Source: Fen-1362 sp049516395
Lineage (GTDB): Bacteria > Planctomycetota > Phycisphaerae > Sedimentisphaerales > Anaerobacaceae
DNA: 64,000 nt
Direction: 5' to 3'
Assembly: GCA_049516395.1 (NCBI GenBank)
Contig: JBEKTD010000011.1
Coordinates: forward strand, 1-64,000
The stretch's first letter is position 1. Every line of letters begins with the position of its first letter. The position numbers and the translations under genes are program-made. Below, one piece after another: positions 41,611 through 50,185 of the stretch. The notes beneath the pieces were generated by a model. That model saw only the letters and a program-made list of their open reading frames with translations, was not told where the DNA came from and ran no database searches.

Positions 41611-44568
41611 CTAATAAATGCTAATTTTAAAGTCGCCAATATAGTTGCTGTCACTGGGCGAATTTAGATTTTTGAACGTAACGGTCTTCCCGCTCGCGTT
41701 TTTAATTTTCAGCGATTTAATAGAGCCAGCGGATATACCGAATGGCACACCGTCATTATCACTCTGGGGGTAATTCAAAGTTGCGCTCGGGATATTCGCC
41801 GCGGCAATATTGCTGTTGATGAAAGAATTCGGTTCGCCTCTGATGCCCTTCACCGTAACACTCTTAATAGAGGCCGAAACATTGATATCGTCAGGCAGGT
41901 CGGGAAACCCTGTAACGCCGCTTTTAATGCCGGCAAAGCAAAGCGAATTTATCATCGCCCCGGCACTGATTGTGCCGACGTTTCCATCGGATATTATTTG
42001 ACTGTTGTTAATGTCATTCTTTGCGGTAAGAGCGCCCAGGGCAAGCACTTTGAGATTCGGCTCCTGGTCGAGGGTCAGCGTGGCCGCGGTAATATTCAAA
42101 GCCGAAACGCTTTTAATCGTATTACAGTGCCACTCACCAGAAAGAGTTCCAGCAGTTTTGATGCTTTTAATCGTATTACAGTTCCACTCACCAGACAAGG
42201 TTCCTGCGGTTTTGATACTGCCGATACCGATAGAGGCGTCTATGGTAACATTCGCGTCCAGGTTGCCTGCAATTTTTCGTTTCCTGTCGCCCTTGGTCGT
42301 GATAGTGCCGATGGATGGGGCGTTAATTTCGTCGCCGAGCCATTCGGTTGCTGAAATCGCCTTTATCGGTATTTGGCTGTTTAACGTCAGGTCAGCCACC
42401 CGGTCAAACGCAAGCGACACCGTTGCTTTTTTGTCTGATGAAGAGCCAACGGTTATCGTATTCGACTTATTAACGTCATTGATAATCAAACTTGCGAGCG
42501 AACCGGATACATTTATATTACCTCGCAGGTTTGTCGTTTTAGCTGTGATTGACTTCAGTGAGTTGTTGTCTTCGATAGTATTGATATCGCCGACGCTGAT
42601 TTCCTTCTTTGCCGTGATTGTCAATTGCGATTTTGCGCCTGTATTATACAGGTTCACCTCGCTGAAATTGCTGTCGCCGCCGACTATTTCGCCATACCCG
42701 CCGCCCGTCAAGCTGAACGTAACCGGCACGCCGCAGACGTCGGGGACCGTTAATTTTATGTTCTTGCTTTTTTTACTGCCGGTTATATTTATATTATTTA
42801 TATCCCCGAATTCCCACGGAACAACGGTCCCCTTAACCGTGAACGAGAACAGGTTGTTATCGGTGATATCATTGTTATCAAAAGAGATGGTCCCCTCATA
42901 CCCCAAAACGTTTACCTCGTTTGTACCCAGCGTAACAGTAAAGGTTGTGTAATCGCCCGGAACCAGTACGTTTACTTCGGGCTGAGTAATAGTAAAATGT
43001 GCAGGCTCGTTAATTTCACCAAATACGAGTGTTTCGCTGCCGTTATTACGAATAGTGAAAGTTTTGCTCGGCCCCGTAAGAGCGACTGGAGCGGTTCCCA
43101 GAACAACAGGGTCATCCTGGCCATTGGTAATTTCATTTGCTTCGCAGAAAACCCTTAGCTGAACCCCTTCCGGGATAATACTGCCGAATTCCCACAGGTC
43201 ATTCAAATTACCGTCGTTGCCGGAATAATCATATCCTACCCCACCAAAAAGCCACAGGTTGCCGCTTGTATCCATACAGGAAGCACTGTAACTGCGTGCC
43301 CCCGGTATGTAACTCGGATCTGACTCACCCGGCTGGTTGCTGTATATGCCGGGTTGCGCGACGATGCTCGATCCACTGACCCATTCCCAGACGGAGCCGT
43401 TAAAGTTCCATAAATCATTTAATACCCCGTATTTTCCTTTCTTATCGTATCCCGTCCCGCCGAATAGCCAGAGATAGCCATAATTATCTCTCCAAGAGGT
43501 AGCCCCCAAACGGTCGCCGGGGACATTTTTCGCATTAGGTTCTCCTTGTGTTCCATATACCCCGGCTTTATGCTGATTGGCAAGATTTGAGCCATTGACC
43601 CACGTCCATTCATTAGTAGTGTTAACGTCAAATTTCCAGAAATCGCTCAAATACCCGCCTTTGCCCTTGCTGTCATACCCATATCCGCCGTAAATCCACA
43701 GGTTGCCTTTGGTATCCATCCACAGGACGCTTCCATATCTTGTCCCCGGCACATTAGTCGAGTTTGCGATGCCTTTGGTACCGTAAACTCCCTTGTGGGA
43801 AATGCTTTTTGAGCCGTTGACCCACGTCCATCTGGTACCGCTATACTTCCACAAATCATTCAACATTCCAATCGAGCCGCTGCTGCCGTAGCCGTAGCCC
43901 CCGAAAAGCCACAGTGTCCCGTTGCTGTCCGTACAGGTTGCGCTCCCCCATCTCGCCCCGGGCGTATTATTTGAGTTAGCAACCCCCATTGTTCCATAAT
44001 ACACACCATATTGACTGGCGGTACTTGAGCCGCTCACCCAGGCCCATTTATCGCTACTGGTGTTAAACTTCCATAAATCATTTAATAATCCGAGGGTCAT
44101 ATTGACATCGTATCCATATCCGCCGAAAAGATAGAGATAGCCGATGGTACCGCTGGTGTCTGTCCACGAAACACTATTGCTTCTCGCACCGGGTGTGTTA
44201 TTCGCAGCAAAAGCCCCTTTGGTGCCATACGTTCCGCCCTGATAGGATATACCGGTCATATCATAGCCTGTTACCAATGCCCAGTCCGCCCCATCAAACT
44301 TCCATAAACCGTTCAGCAGGCCCGGACTCGCGCTGCCGTCACTACCTAATCCATACCCGCCGAAAAACCACAGGTTTCCGCCGCTGTCTATCCAGGAGAC
44401 ACATTCCTCTCGTCCGCCGGGGATGTCATTTGTGCCGGTTGGGTTAAAAGAATTGTCGCCGCTGACCCACGTCCACATCGCGTCGTCAGCAACAGCCGGA
44501 ACTGAGACAGCAACCAGCAAAATAGCGATGAGCACCATTTTTACGCGTGTTTTTACCATATCTGTCAT
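41611..44568 (-). CDS. Large secreted kelch-repeat protein
   Basis: 985 residues. Signal peptide (MVLIAILLVAVSVPAVA). Six kelch-type blocks follow in the first half, each with LW(L/I)FGG-GYD and LNDLWKF about 70 residues apart, probably one beta-propeller. Next comes an ASH/choice-of-anchor-like domain (SKTFTIRNNGSETLVFGEI, FTVTLGTNEVNVLGYEGTISF). The second half is a Ser/Asn/Thr-rich beta-helix-like region with short repeats and an exact-looking tandem duplication (IKTAGTLSGEW-CNTIKS, coded at 42109-42216). A surface adhesin or sugar-binding role is likely but unproven. Confidence 0.82.
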   Translation of the reverse strand: MTDMVKTRVKMVLIAILLVAVSVPAVADDAMWTWVSGDNSFNPTGTNDIPGGREECVSWIDSGGNLWFFGGYGLGSDGSASPGLLNGLWKFDGADWALVTGYDMTGISYQGGTYGTKGAFAANNTPGARSNSVSWTDTSGTIGYLYLFGGYGYDVNMTLGLLNDLWKFNTSSDKWAWVSGSSTASQYGVYYGTMGVANSNNTPGARWGSATCTDSNGTLWLFGGYGYGSSGSIGMLNDLWKYSGTRWTWVNGSKSISHKGVYGTKGIANSTNVPGTRYGSVLWMDTKGNLWIYGGYGYDSKGKGGYLSDFWKFDVNTTNEWTWVNGSNLANQHKAGVYGTQGEPNAKNVPGDRLGATSWRDNYGYLWLFGGTGYDKKGKYGVLNDLWNFNGSVWEWVSGSSIVAQPGIYSNQPGESDPSYIPGARSYSASCMDTSGNLWLFGGVGYDYSGNDGNLNDLWEFGSIIPEGVQLRVFCEANEITNGQDDPVVLGTAPVALTGPSKTFTIRNNGSETLVFGEINEPAHFTITQPEVNVLVPGDYTTFTVTLGTNEVNVLGYEGTISFDNNDITDNNLFSFTVKGTVVPWEFGDINNINITGSKKSKNIKLTVPDVCGVPVTFSLTGGGYGEIVGGDSNFSEVNLYNTGAKSQLTITAKKEISVGDINTIEDNNSLKSITAKTTNLRGNINVSGSLASLIINDVNKSNTITVGSSSDKKATVSLAFDRVADLTLNSQIPIKAISATEWLGDEINAPSIGTITTKGDRKRKIAGNLDANVTIDASIGIGSIKTAGTLSGEWNCNTIKSIKTAGTLSGEWHCNTIKSVSALNITAATLTLDQEPNLKVLALGALTAKNDINNSQIISDGNVGTISAGAMINSLCFAGIKSGVTGFPDLPDDINVSASIKSVTVKGIRGEPNSFINSNIAAANIPSATLNYPQSDNDGVPFGISAGSIKSLKIKNASGKTVTFKNLNSPSDSNYIGDFKISIY
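42109..42216. repeat. 54-bp tandem duplication inside the kelch protein gene
   Basis: Two units of 54 bp start at 42109 and 42163. They code for IKTAGTLSGEW(N/H)CNTIKS twice and differ at several bases, so the duplication is not brand new. Confidence 0.75.
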
Positions 44569-45102
44569 GATTTTTCCCCCGATAACAGAATAATCAGGTT
44601 TTTATCATACCATATTTATCGGCCGAATAGTCAAATAAAAATGACGGAAAACTACACGAGTTAACACGTGGTAATTATTGAAGTTTGCCGAATAACCTGC
44701 TATTATTGGCCAGGCGGGAATGATATTTGCGCCCGTAGCTCAACTGGACAGAGTGCCGGGCTTCGAACCCGGAGGTTACAGGTTCGACTCCTGTCGGGCG
44801 CACTAAACCACCCCTGTCGGGATTAAAATTTTGTCATTTTTCCGGTCTGCTCGTTGTTCCAATCCGCCCCGCGTGTCAGTCAGTGTTTCAGTCCGTCCCT
44901 GCCCTCCATAGCTCTTGGCGAAGGAGTAACCGTCAGTGTATTTTTATTATCTCCTCCCTCCATTAAGCCATAAATGCCCTTTTAAACCCCGTTTTTCTAG
45001 CACTTACAGAACGGATTTCAATTGCATCAACGCCCATTTGGGAGATAAAATCCTATGCTTGTTGTGATTATGAATAACTAAATTTGAGGCAGGAGATTTT
45101 CA
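44569..45102. other. Intergenic stretch holding tRNA-Arg and a promoter
   Basis: Besides tRNA-Arg (44729-44802), the region has a plausible plus-strand promoter at 45022-45051 (TTGCAT, 18 bases, TAAAAT) for the next gene. No other gene is seen. Confidence 0.45.
44729..44802 (+). tRNA. tRNA-Arg (anticodon TCG)
   Basis: A 74-nt cloverleaf. Acceptor GCGCCCG pairs with CGGGCGC. The anticodon stem CCGGG/CCCGG has loop CTTCGAA (anticodon TCG), and the T-arm GGTTCGACTCC is present. CCA is not encoded. Confidence 0.93.
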
Positions 45103-46305
45103 ATGCGATACTTATCGAAAAATGTGGCAGGACTTGTGATTTGCATTATGGCATCGAATTTGTACGCGGAGAAGTTGACTGTGGTCTGGGAAAAAGAAAT
45201 CAGCGACGACAATGCTTTTAGCTACGTCGGTCATGAGGCCCTGTGCAATAATGAGGCATTACAGGTAGTTGGATACGCGTTCGATTCAAAAACACAGTCT
45301 TCAGGAAAGTACTGGTTCTATCAGATAAATCCCAACAACGGCAACGTGCTGTCCCATGAAGATTTTCACGCTGTTTCGAGTGCAAGTCCCTCAGACCTTA
45401 TTTTCGGTTCGTGGCTGACAAAGGGGCTCAAAGTTGACAAGGATAATATGTACTGTGCCGGCAAATTCGGAACAAAGGAACATTCCTTCGCCAGGCTCGG
45501 AGCAAAAGATAAAAAATTTCTCAAAAAGCAAATACCAAGCGATCCGAATAAAAAACCGGGCGATGCATCCGAAGAGTTCGTCTTCAAAATGATTGACCTG
45601 TCGGGCAACAAGTTTCTTTTTGTGGGAAGAGACGCGAAATCGAACGGTTTTGCCGTAAAAACAGATTCAGACGGGAACGCTCACTGGCGCAAAATATTCG
45701 ATAAAGGCAAATTATCTTTTATTGTCGATGCCGTTGAAATAGAAAACAATTTAATACTGCTGGAGTGTTTTTCGGACGGCGGACCTAATAATAATATGTA
45801 TGAAGGTTTTAATTGCCGCCTGATAAAATGCGATTCCCAAGGCAACATTATTACCGAGAAATCCTTTACGGGCAGCGGCGCATTTCCAAACAAATACCCG
45901 GAATTACACAAGGTCGATTCAAAGAGTTTCGTGGTCGGCTATGACAAGCAATTCAAATTGACACAGATGGAGTATTGCGCGGCTACATTTGATAATAATC
46001 TAAAGATGTTATCCGAGAAAACAATCATTAATAAGGAAATCAAAACACCTGTCTATATGCATATATTACCTGTTCCATCTGGCGGTTTTATGGCTGTTTA
46101 TAACGAAACCATGGGCAAAATCACCGTCGGCAAGTATTCAGATTCCGGTGAGCTATCCGCTTCTCTTTCTTTGGATAATTATATCGTAATCGACGATTTT
46201 AGAATTGTCGGCTCCGGCAATAAGTATTTTATTATTGCCTTGTCAATGCCCACAAACAACGATTTCCGTACAAAAACAAAAATTGCTGCTTTGAGTGTTG
46301 AATAG
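45103..46305 (+). CDS. Hypothetical secreted protein, possible beta-propeller
   Basis: 400 residues. Signal peptide (LVICIMASNLYAEK) followed by repeating blocks with patterns like FLFVGRDAKSNGFAVKTDSDGNAHWRK and FNCRLIKCDSQGNIITEKSF. This style is typical of propeller-forming secreted proteins. No enzyme motif is seen. I do not recognise the family. It begins a run of four AT-richer exported-protein genes. Confidence 0.7.
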   Translation: MRYLSKNVAGLVICIMASNLYAEKLTVVWEKEISDDNAFSYVGHEALCNNEALQVVGYAFDSKTQSSGKYWFYQINPNNGNVLSHEDFHAVSSASPSDLIFGSWLTKGLKVDKDNMYCAGKFGTKEHSFARLGAKDKKFLKKQIPSDPNKKPGDASEEFVFKMIDLSGNKFLFVGRDAKSNGFAVKTDSDGNAHWRKIFDKGKLSFIVDAVEIENNLILLECFSDGGPNNNMYEGFNCRLIKCDSQGNIITEKSFTGSGAFPNKYPELHKVDSKSFVVGYDKQFKLTQMEYCAATFDNNLKMLSEKTIINKEIKTPVYMHILPVPSGGFMAVYNETMGKITVGKYSDSGELSASLSLDNYIVIDDFRIVGSGNKYFIIALSMPTNNDFRTKTKIAALSVE

Positions 46306-46318
46306 AAAGGCAAAGTTT

Positions 46319-46759
46319 ATGCGCAAATATTACCCGGGAGTGTTATATTCATTACTGTTTTTAGGACTGCTATGTACGAGTGGATGTTATGTGGCTGGTA
46401 TAACTTGGGGAAGAAGTCTCCCGCCCAAAAATATAGTTTGCGGTGTATCCTGGGAAACTACAATTGACATTGTTATTAACCCGCCTCAACTCATCGGTAA
46501 TCATCCCGAAAGATGCAAGGATGTTACAATTCATATTTGCAATTCCGCAGACAGTAACTTTATCGCTGTGCCTATGGTCTTGGAAAATGCGAATCTAAAT
46601 CGTGGCGAATTGCATTGGAAGGCCGACATGAAACCAATCCTTTGTGACTCTGGTGTCGAGTATGTGGAATATTATATAGAATATACAATCCGCGAATTTG
46701 GTCATTATAACAAGTATTACAGAACAGATTATTATAAGGTCCCTGTTAGCAAAAAATAA
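46319..46759 (+). CDS. Lipoprotein, tandem paralogue 1
   Basis: 146 residues with a lipobox LCTSGC after a signal helix (VLYSLLFLGLLCTSGC). The body has RCKDVTIHICNS, AVPMVLENANLNRGELHW, KADMKPILCDSGVEYVEYYIEY and ends YYRTDYYKVPVSKK. The next gene is a close paralogue. The Met at 46319 is chosen for its GAAAGG site and signal peptide; an earlier in-frame start overlaps the upstream gene. Family unknown. Confidence 0.72.
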   Translation: MRKYYPGVLYSLLFLGLLCTSGCYVAGITWGRSLPPKNIVCGVSWETTIDIVINPPQLIGNHPERCKDVTIHICNSADSNFIAVPMVLENANLNRGELHWKADMKPILCDSGVEYVEYYIEYTIREFGHYNKYYRTDYYKVPVSKK

Positions 46760-46790
46760 TTTTTTCGTCCAATACCGGCAGGATATAAAA

Positions 46791-47216
46791 ATGAAAAGAA
46801 CAATACTATTCATCATATTATTTTTCTTACTGTCTTGTATTAGTGGATGTGGACTGGGAGCCAGCTTGAACGTAGATCATAATCCCCCCAAAAAAATTGC
46901 TTGCGATAACCCCTGGGTAATAGAAATAGACATTTGTATCATTCCATACGAAACACTTGGCAGCCATATTGACAGATGCAAGGATGTTACAATTCATATT
47001 CGCGATTCTTCAAATAACAGCTACACTGCTGTGCCTATGATTGTGGAAAAAATTAATCGCAACTTAGGCAGGATGGATTTGAAAGCAGATATGAAACCAA
47101 TTCCTTGCGACTCCAATATAGGGTATGTGGAATACTATATAGATTATATGTTCGGCCGTAAGGGTTATAAGTATTATAGAACAGACATATATAGAGTTAA
47201 TGTCAGCAACAAATAA
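46791..47216 (+). CDS. Lipoprotein, tandem paralogue 2
   Basis: 141 residues. Lipobox CISGC after ILFIILFFLLS. The body matches paralogue 1 in RCKDVTIHI, AVPMIVEKINRN, KADMKPIPCDS and YVEYYIDYM. The ATG at 46791 with upstream GGCAGGAT is preferred; an extended frame reaching to 46698 overlaps paralogue 1. The two are a tandem duplication that has diverged. Confidence 0.72.
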   Translation: MKRTILFIILFFLLSCISGCGLGASLNVDHNPPKKIACDNPWVIEIDICIIPYETLGSHIDRCKDVTIHIRDSSNNSYTAVPMIVEKINRNLGRMDLKADMKPIPCDSNIGYVEYYIDYMFGRKGYKYYRTDIYRVNVSNK

Positions 47217-47242
47217 TTTACCGATACAGGAGATTGATTCAA

Positions 47243-47713
47243 ATGAGAAGAACAGTATTATTCTGTTTTGTTGTCGCGTGTATTTTATGCGGATGCAATG
47301 ATGAAAAGGAATATGTTAAAACGCACGGAATGGGAGTTGGTTATGTAGCGGGGCCATTTTTCCATTATGGTCAAACCAAGTTGTCCGAAACTCGTCATTT
47401 TAACCTCGGCGATATTCCGCGCGAAGGGCACACAATAATAGCTTCTATTTCTTTTACCAATAGCGGCTGGAAAACACCGTTGATTATTGAAAAAGTCGAT
47501 TGTAACTGCCCCTGCTTCGCTGGTTGGGATGGTGATGACGAGCTTGTCCAGCAACAAAAAGGCGAGATTGCTGTTTACTTCGATAAAGATAAAATCGAAT
47601 CCGGCCCGACATCTATCCCTGTGATTATCAAAACCAATGACCCTTCCAATAGCAAAGTTAAAATATTTTTCGACTTCAACGTTGTCCAAAGCCGGGAAGA
47701 AAAAGCACCTTAA
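47243..47713 (+). CDS. DUF1573-like lipoprotein
   Basis: 156 residues. Lipobox LCGC after a short signal (LFCFVVACILCGC). An Ig-like strand pattern follows with FNLGDIPREGHTIIASISFTNSG, then CNCPC and the ending VPVIIKTNDPSNSKVKIFFDFNV, matching DUF1573-type periplasmic domains that carry a Cys pair. The ATG at 47243 has AGGAG at about 10 bases; a TTG at 47234 is too close to that site. Confidence 0.72.
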   Translation: MRRTVLFCFVVACILCGCNDEKEYVKTHGMGVGYVAGPFFHYGQTKLSETRHFNLGDIPREGHTIIASISFTNSGWKTPLIIEKVDCNCPCFAGWDGDDELVQQQKGEIAVYFDKDKIESGPTSIPVIIKTNDPSNSKVKIFFDFNVVQSREEKAP

Positions 47714-47793
47714 AAACATTGCCAGTTTTTAACGAGACCGGCTATAATTACACCACAGGAAGAAAAACTGACGATAATCCTTAATTTGGGTGA

Positions 47794-48135
47794 ATGACTA
47801 TGATATCGAGAAATTCCTTTAATCCGGATGACCAGGAAAATTCGGGACTGCCGGGACAAAGAACGCAGGAAGAAATAGACGAGCAAATCGGCGAACTGTT
47901 CGACAAAATCTGGTATAACCGCCACCAGGACCTCAAACAAGCAATCGAAGACGGCGAAGAAGAGTGCGACCCGCAAATCTGGAAAGACGCCGAAATCAAC
48001 GCCAGCAAAATCGAGGCAAAATACGGCATCGAAAACCTCGGCCCTTACGATGACTTCGAATGGGGAATGCTCAACGGCAAACTATCCGCCCTTCGCTGGC
48101 TCGTCGGCTTCGAATGGGATATGCTCGACACCTAA
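47794..48135 (+). CDS. Conserved hypothetical cytoplasmic protein
   Basis: 113 residues, strongly acidic (EEIDEQIGELFDKIW, EDGEEECDPQIWKDAEINASKIEAKYGIENLGP) and closing with FEWGMLNGKLSALRWLVGFEWDML. No membrane segment or signal. The well-defined helical pattern and codon use argue for a real gene. I do not recognise the function. Start could be 47794 or 47800. Confidence 0.65.
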   Translation: MTMISRNSFNPDDQENSGLPGQRTQEEIDEQIGELFDKIWYNRHQDLKQAIEDGEEECDPQIWKDAEINASKIEAKYGIENLGPYDDFEWGMLNGKLSALRWLVGFEWDMLDT

Positions 48136-48175
48136 TCATTTCGCCCCTCATCGCGCAGCGATTCCGGAATTTTTG

Positions 48176-48190
48176 TCCGCCGTAGGCGGA
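48176..48190. repeat. Short palindrome TCCGCCGTAGGCGGA
   Basis: The reverse complement of the 15-bp palindrome at 11814-11828, in the gap between two convergent genes. Confidence 0.6.
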
Positions 48191-48224
48191 TTGTATTTTT
48201 GCGATTTGATTTTTGAATTGAAAA

Positions 48225-49241
48225 TTACGGGGCTAAGAACACGTCTGCTTCTGATGTCGGCACTTCGATACCATGATAGGTTTGCTTGCCTTGAATTGTG
48301 TAGATATCATCCAGTGATGCGTCAACTGTGCGGCCCTTTACGAACACAACCGAGCCGTCGCAGAACAGGACATTTTGACCTCTGCCCCCGTGGTTGGGGC
48401 TGTTTTTCTTCATTAGGGCGTCGCTGAGATTGACATTCAATTCTTTTTCAGCCACTGATACATTCGGGAATATGGGGCTCATATCACCAATTATTACCTG
48501 CCTGCCCATTTTTTCCAGTCCCCCATTCGGACAGCCGATGCGGAAACTATATGTAACTAAATATCGTTTGGGGAAATCGTTATATTCTTTGGCGTTGCAA
48601 TTGAAACTACAGGAAGGTTTGGTGGCAGGGCACATAAAAGCGTCCGGCTTAACGTATTCGTTCCTTACCAATACCCACATCTTGCGCGTATTTGACACAT
48701 TTTCAGGTCCCTGATAACCAACTTTCCACCAAGGATCTCCCGATGCTGATGCCAAGGTAGGCATCTGGCCATTGTTGTCATTTCTGTAATTGCTCAGGCC
48801 ATTAAATAAACCAGCCATTTGAGAGCCGCACTTGGTCTGCCAGGACATCTGGCGGGCGTAGTTTGTGGCCATCTTGCCACCCGTGATAAGGGCAGAACCC
48901 ACAATAACAAAGACCGCCGCCGTAGCCAGCCGGCCAAAAATATCATACCAGAAACCAGTTTTCCGCTTCTGTTCGGCCTTAAGAAGTTCATTAAGCCCCG
49001 CCTGGCTGGTCCGCAGCGTTTGTTTGATACGCCAAATCGTTCCCTCCGCCAGTTCTGCAGGACAATCCGGGGGGGTGATGCTTTCAAGGGGTGATAATGA
49101 CGCTTTGATTGAATTGACGAATTTCGCTGCCTGTTCGTTTGAGAATACCAATTCCTGTGCCTGTGCTGATTCCGCTTCTGATGTAATCCCTAAGCAATAA
49201 TCGAAAAGAAGCTCTTTTTGCTGATTATTTAGTGATATCAT
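48225..49241 (-). CDS. Membrane-anchored anti-sigma-like protein with H-X-DG domain
   Basis: 338 residues. The cytoplasmic N-terminal part (EAESAQAQELVFSNEQAAKFVNSIKASL) resembles the sigma-binding segment of anti-sigma proteins. One membrane helix lies near 105-125 (LATAAVFVIVGSALITGG). An extracytoplasmic part follows with conserved Cys (FMCPATKPSCSFNC) and a DUF1559-style tail NHGGRGQNVLFCDGSVVF. The spacing from His to DG is ten rather than nine. The gene starts inside the stop of the sigma factor gene (ATGA), so the two are made together. Confidence 0.78.
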   Translation of the reverse strand: MISLNNQQKELLFDYCLGITSEAESAQAQELVFSNEQAAKFVNSIKASLSPLESITPPDCPAELAEGTIWRIKQTLRTSQAGLNELLKAEQKRKTGFWYDIFGRLATAAVFVIVGSALITGGKMATNYARQMSWQTKCGSQMAGLFNGLSNYRNDNNGQMPTLASASGDPWWKVGYQGPENVSNTRKMWVLVRNEYVKPDAFMCPATKPSCSFNCNAKEYNDFPKRYLVTYSFRIGCPNGGLEKMGRQVIIGDMSPIFPNVSVAEKELNVNLSDALMKKNSPNHGGRGQNVLFCDGSVVFVKGRTVDASLDDIYTIQGKQTYHGIEVPTSEADVFLAP

Positions 49242-49849
49242 TGCGCCTTTTTGCTCCTAACGGCTGCCTTCCAGTCCTTGGCAAACCGGCCCACCGCCGT
49301 ATGCAACCGGCTTTTAACCGTGCCAATAGGAATACGCAGGACGTCGCTCATTTGTTTGTAAGAAAAATGGTTAAAATACGCCATAACCAAAATTTCTCGC
49401 AGATTATCCGGTATATTCGATATAACCCCTCTTACATTGGCCGCTATTTCGCCCTTTTCGAGGTCGTCGTAAGGTCTTTCTTCCTCAGAACTTAAGACAT
49501 TGAGCATATCATCAAACGACATTTCGTCGGAATCGCTCATCGTGCCGATAGAAACAGTGGCATTTCTTTGCATTTTTCTAAGGGCATCCTTGGCCTTATT
49601 CGCGGCTATGGTGTATAACCAGGGGCGAAGAGGTCTGCTTCGGTCAAAACTTTCCCTGCTGGTGAACAGTTGCAGGAAGGTCTCCTGGAAAACGTCTTCT
49701 ATAGCATCGGCCCGGTTCAAAAAGTTGTGTAAAAAGGCGTACAGACCGTTTTTGTAACGCTCGACGATTTCACGAAACGCACCTTCTTCGCCGACCGCGG
49801 AGCGGTCCAACAACTCACCATCACTCAGTTTCGTGAAATCGGTTGCCAT
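49238..49849 (-). CDS. ECF-type RNA polymerase sigma factor
   Basis: 203 residues. Region 2 (AFREIVERYKNGLYAFLHNFLNRADAIEDVFQETFLQ) with RPWLYTIAANKAKDALRK, and region 4 (NIPDNLREILVMAYFNHFSYKQMSDVLRIPIGTVKSRLHTA). It recognises promoters controlled by its membrane-bound partner encoded next. The Met at 49849 is preferred to a TTG at 49876. It may answer to an envelope signal. Confidence 0.9.
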   Translation of the reverse strand: MATDFTKLSDGELLDRSAVGEEGAFREIVERYKNGLYAFLHNFLNRADAIEDVFQETFLQLFTSRESFDRSRPLRPWLYTIAANKAKDALRKMQRNATVSIGTMSDSDEMSFDDMLNVLSSEEERPYDDLEKGEIAANVRGVISNIPDNLREILVMAYFNHFSYKQMSDVLRIPIGTVKSRLHTAVGRFAKDWKAAVRSKKAQ

Positions 49850-50185
49850 AATATCTCTATATGTCTGTTTAGACAATCAATGATAAACCAGCCTACGACT
49901 AATAAACCACGCCTGAGGCGGGTAAAGTTTGACATTATAACATTTTGCGGGCAGGTTGAAATCTTTTATCCGCCAAATTTAGCTTTTTCCAACACAAGGA
50001 TGATGAGGTAAAGGGGACCAACCGATTGCGGTTTTTGCGTTTTCCCGTGTCAAGCTTTTGTTTTTGCGCCGGTATCACAAAAAAATATATTTTTTTTGTA
50101 ACAGGTTAACAGCCGATAGAGTATAATATGCAAACTACCCGTTGATTATCACCCGTTGAAAAACCCTAGAAATGAAGAGTGATAT
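49850..50185. other. Divergent promoter region
   Basis: No gene. It holds the sigma-operon promoter (minus strand) and, for the plus strand, a perfect TATAAT at 50122-50127 without a good -35. A tract of A and T runs lies near 50081-50100. Confidence 0.45.
49934..49961 (-). promoter_or_regulatory. Promoter of the ECF sigma operon
   Basis: On the minus strand TTTCAA, 16 bases, TATAAT, about 80 bases before the preferred sigma start. Confidence 0.45.

Noticed and set aside
42005..42952. 315-codon frame antisense to the kelch protein gene
   Set aside because: It mirrors a repetitive Ser/Thr-rich coding region; no ribosome site or recognisable domain.
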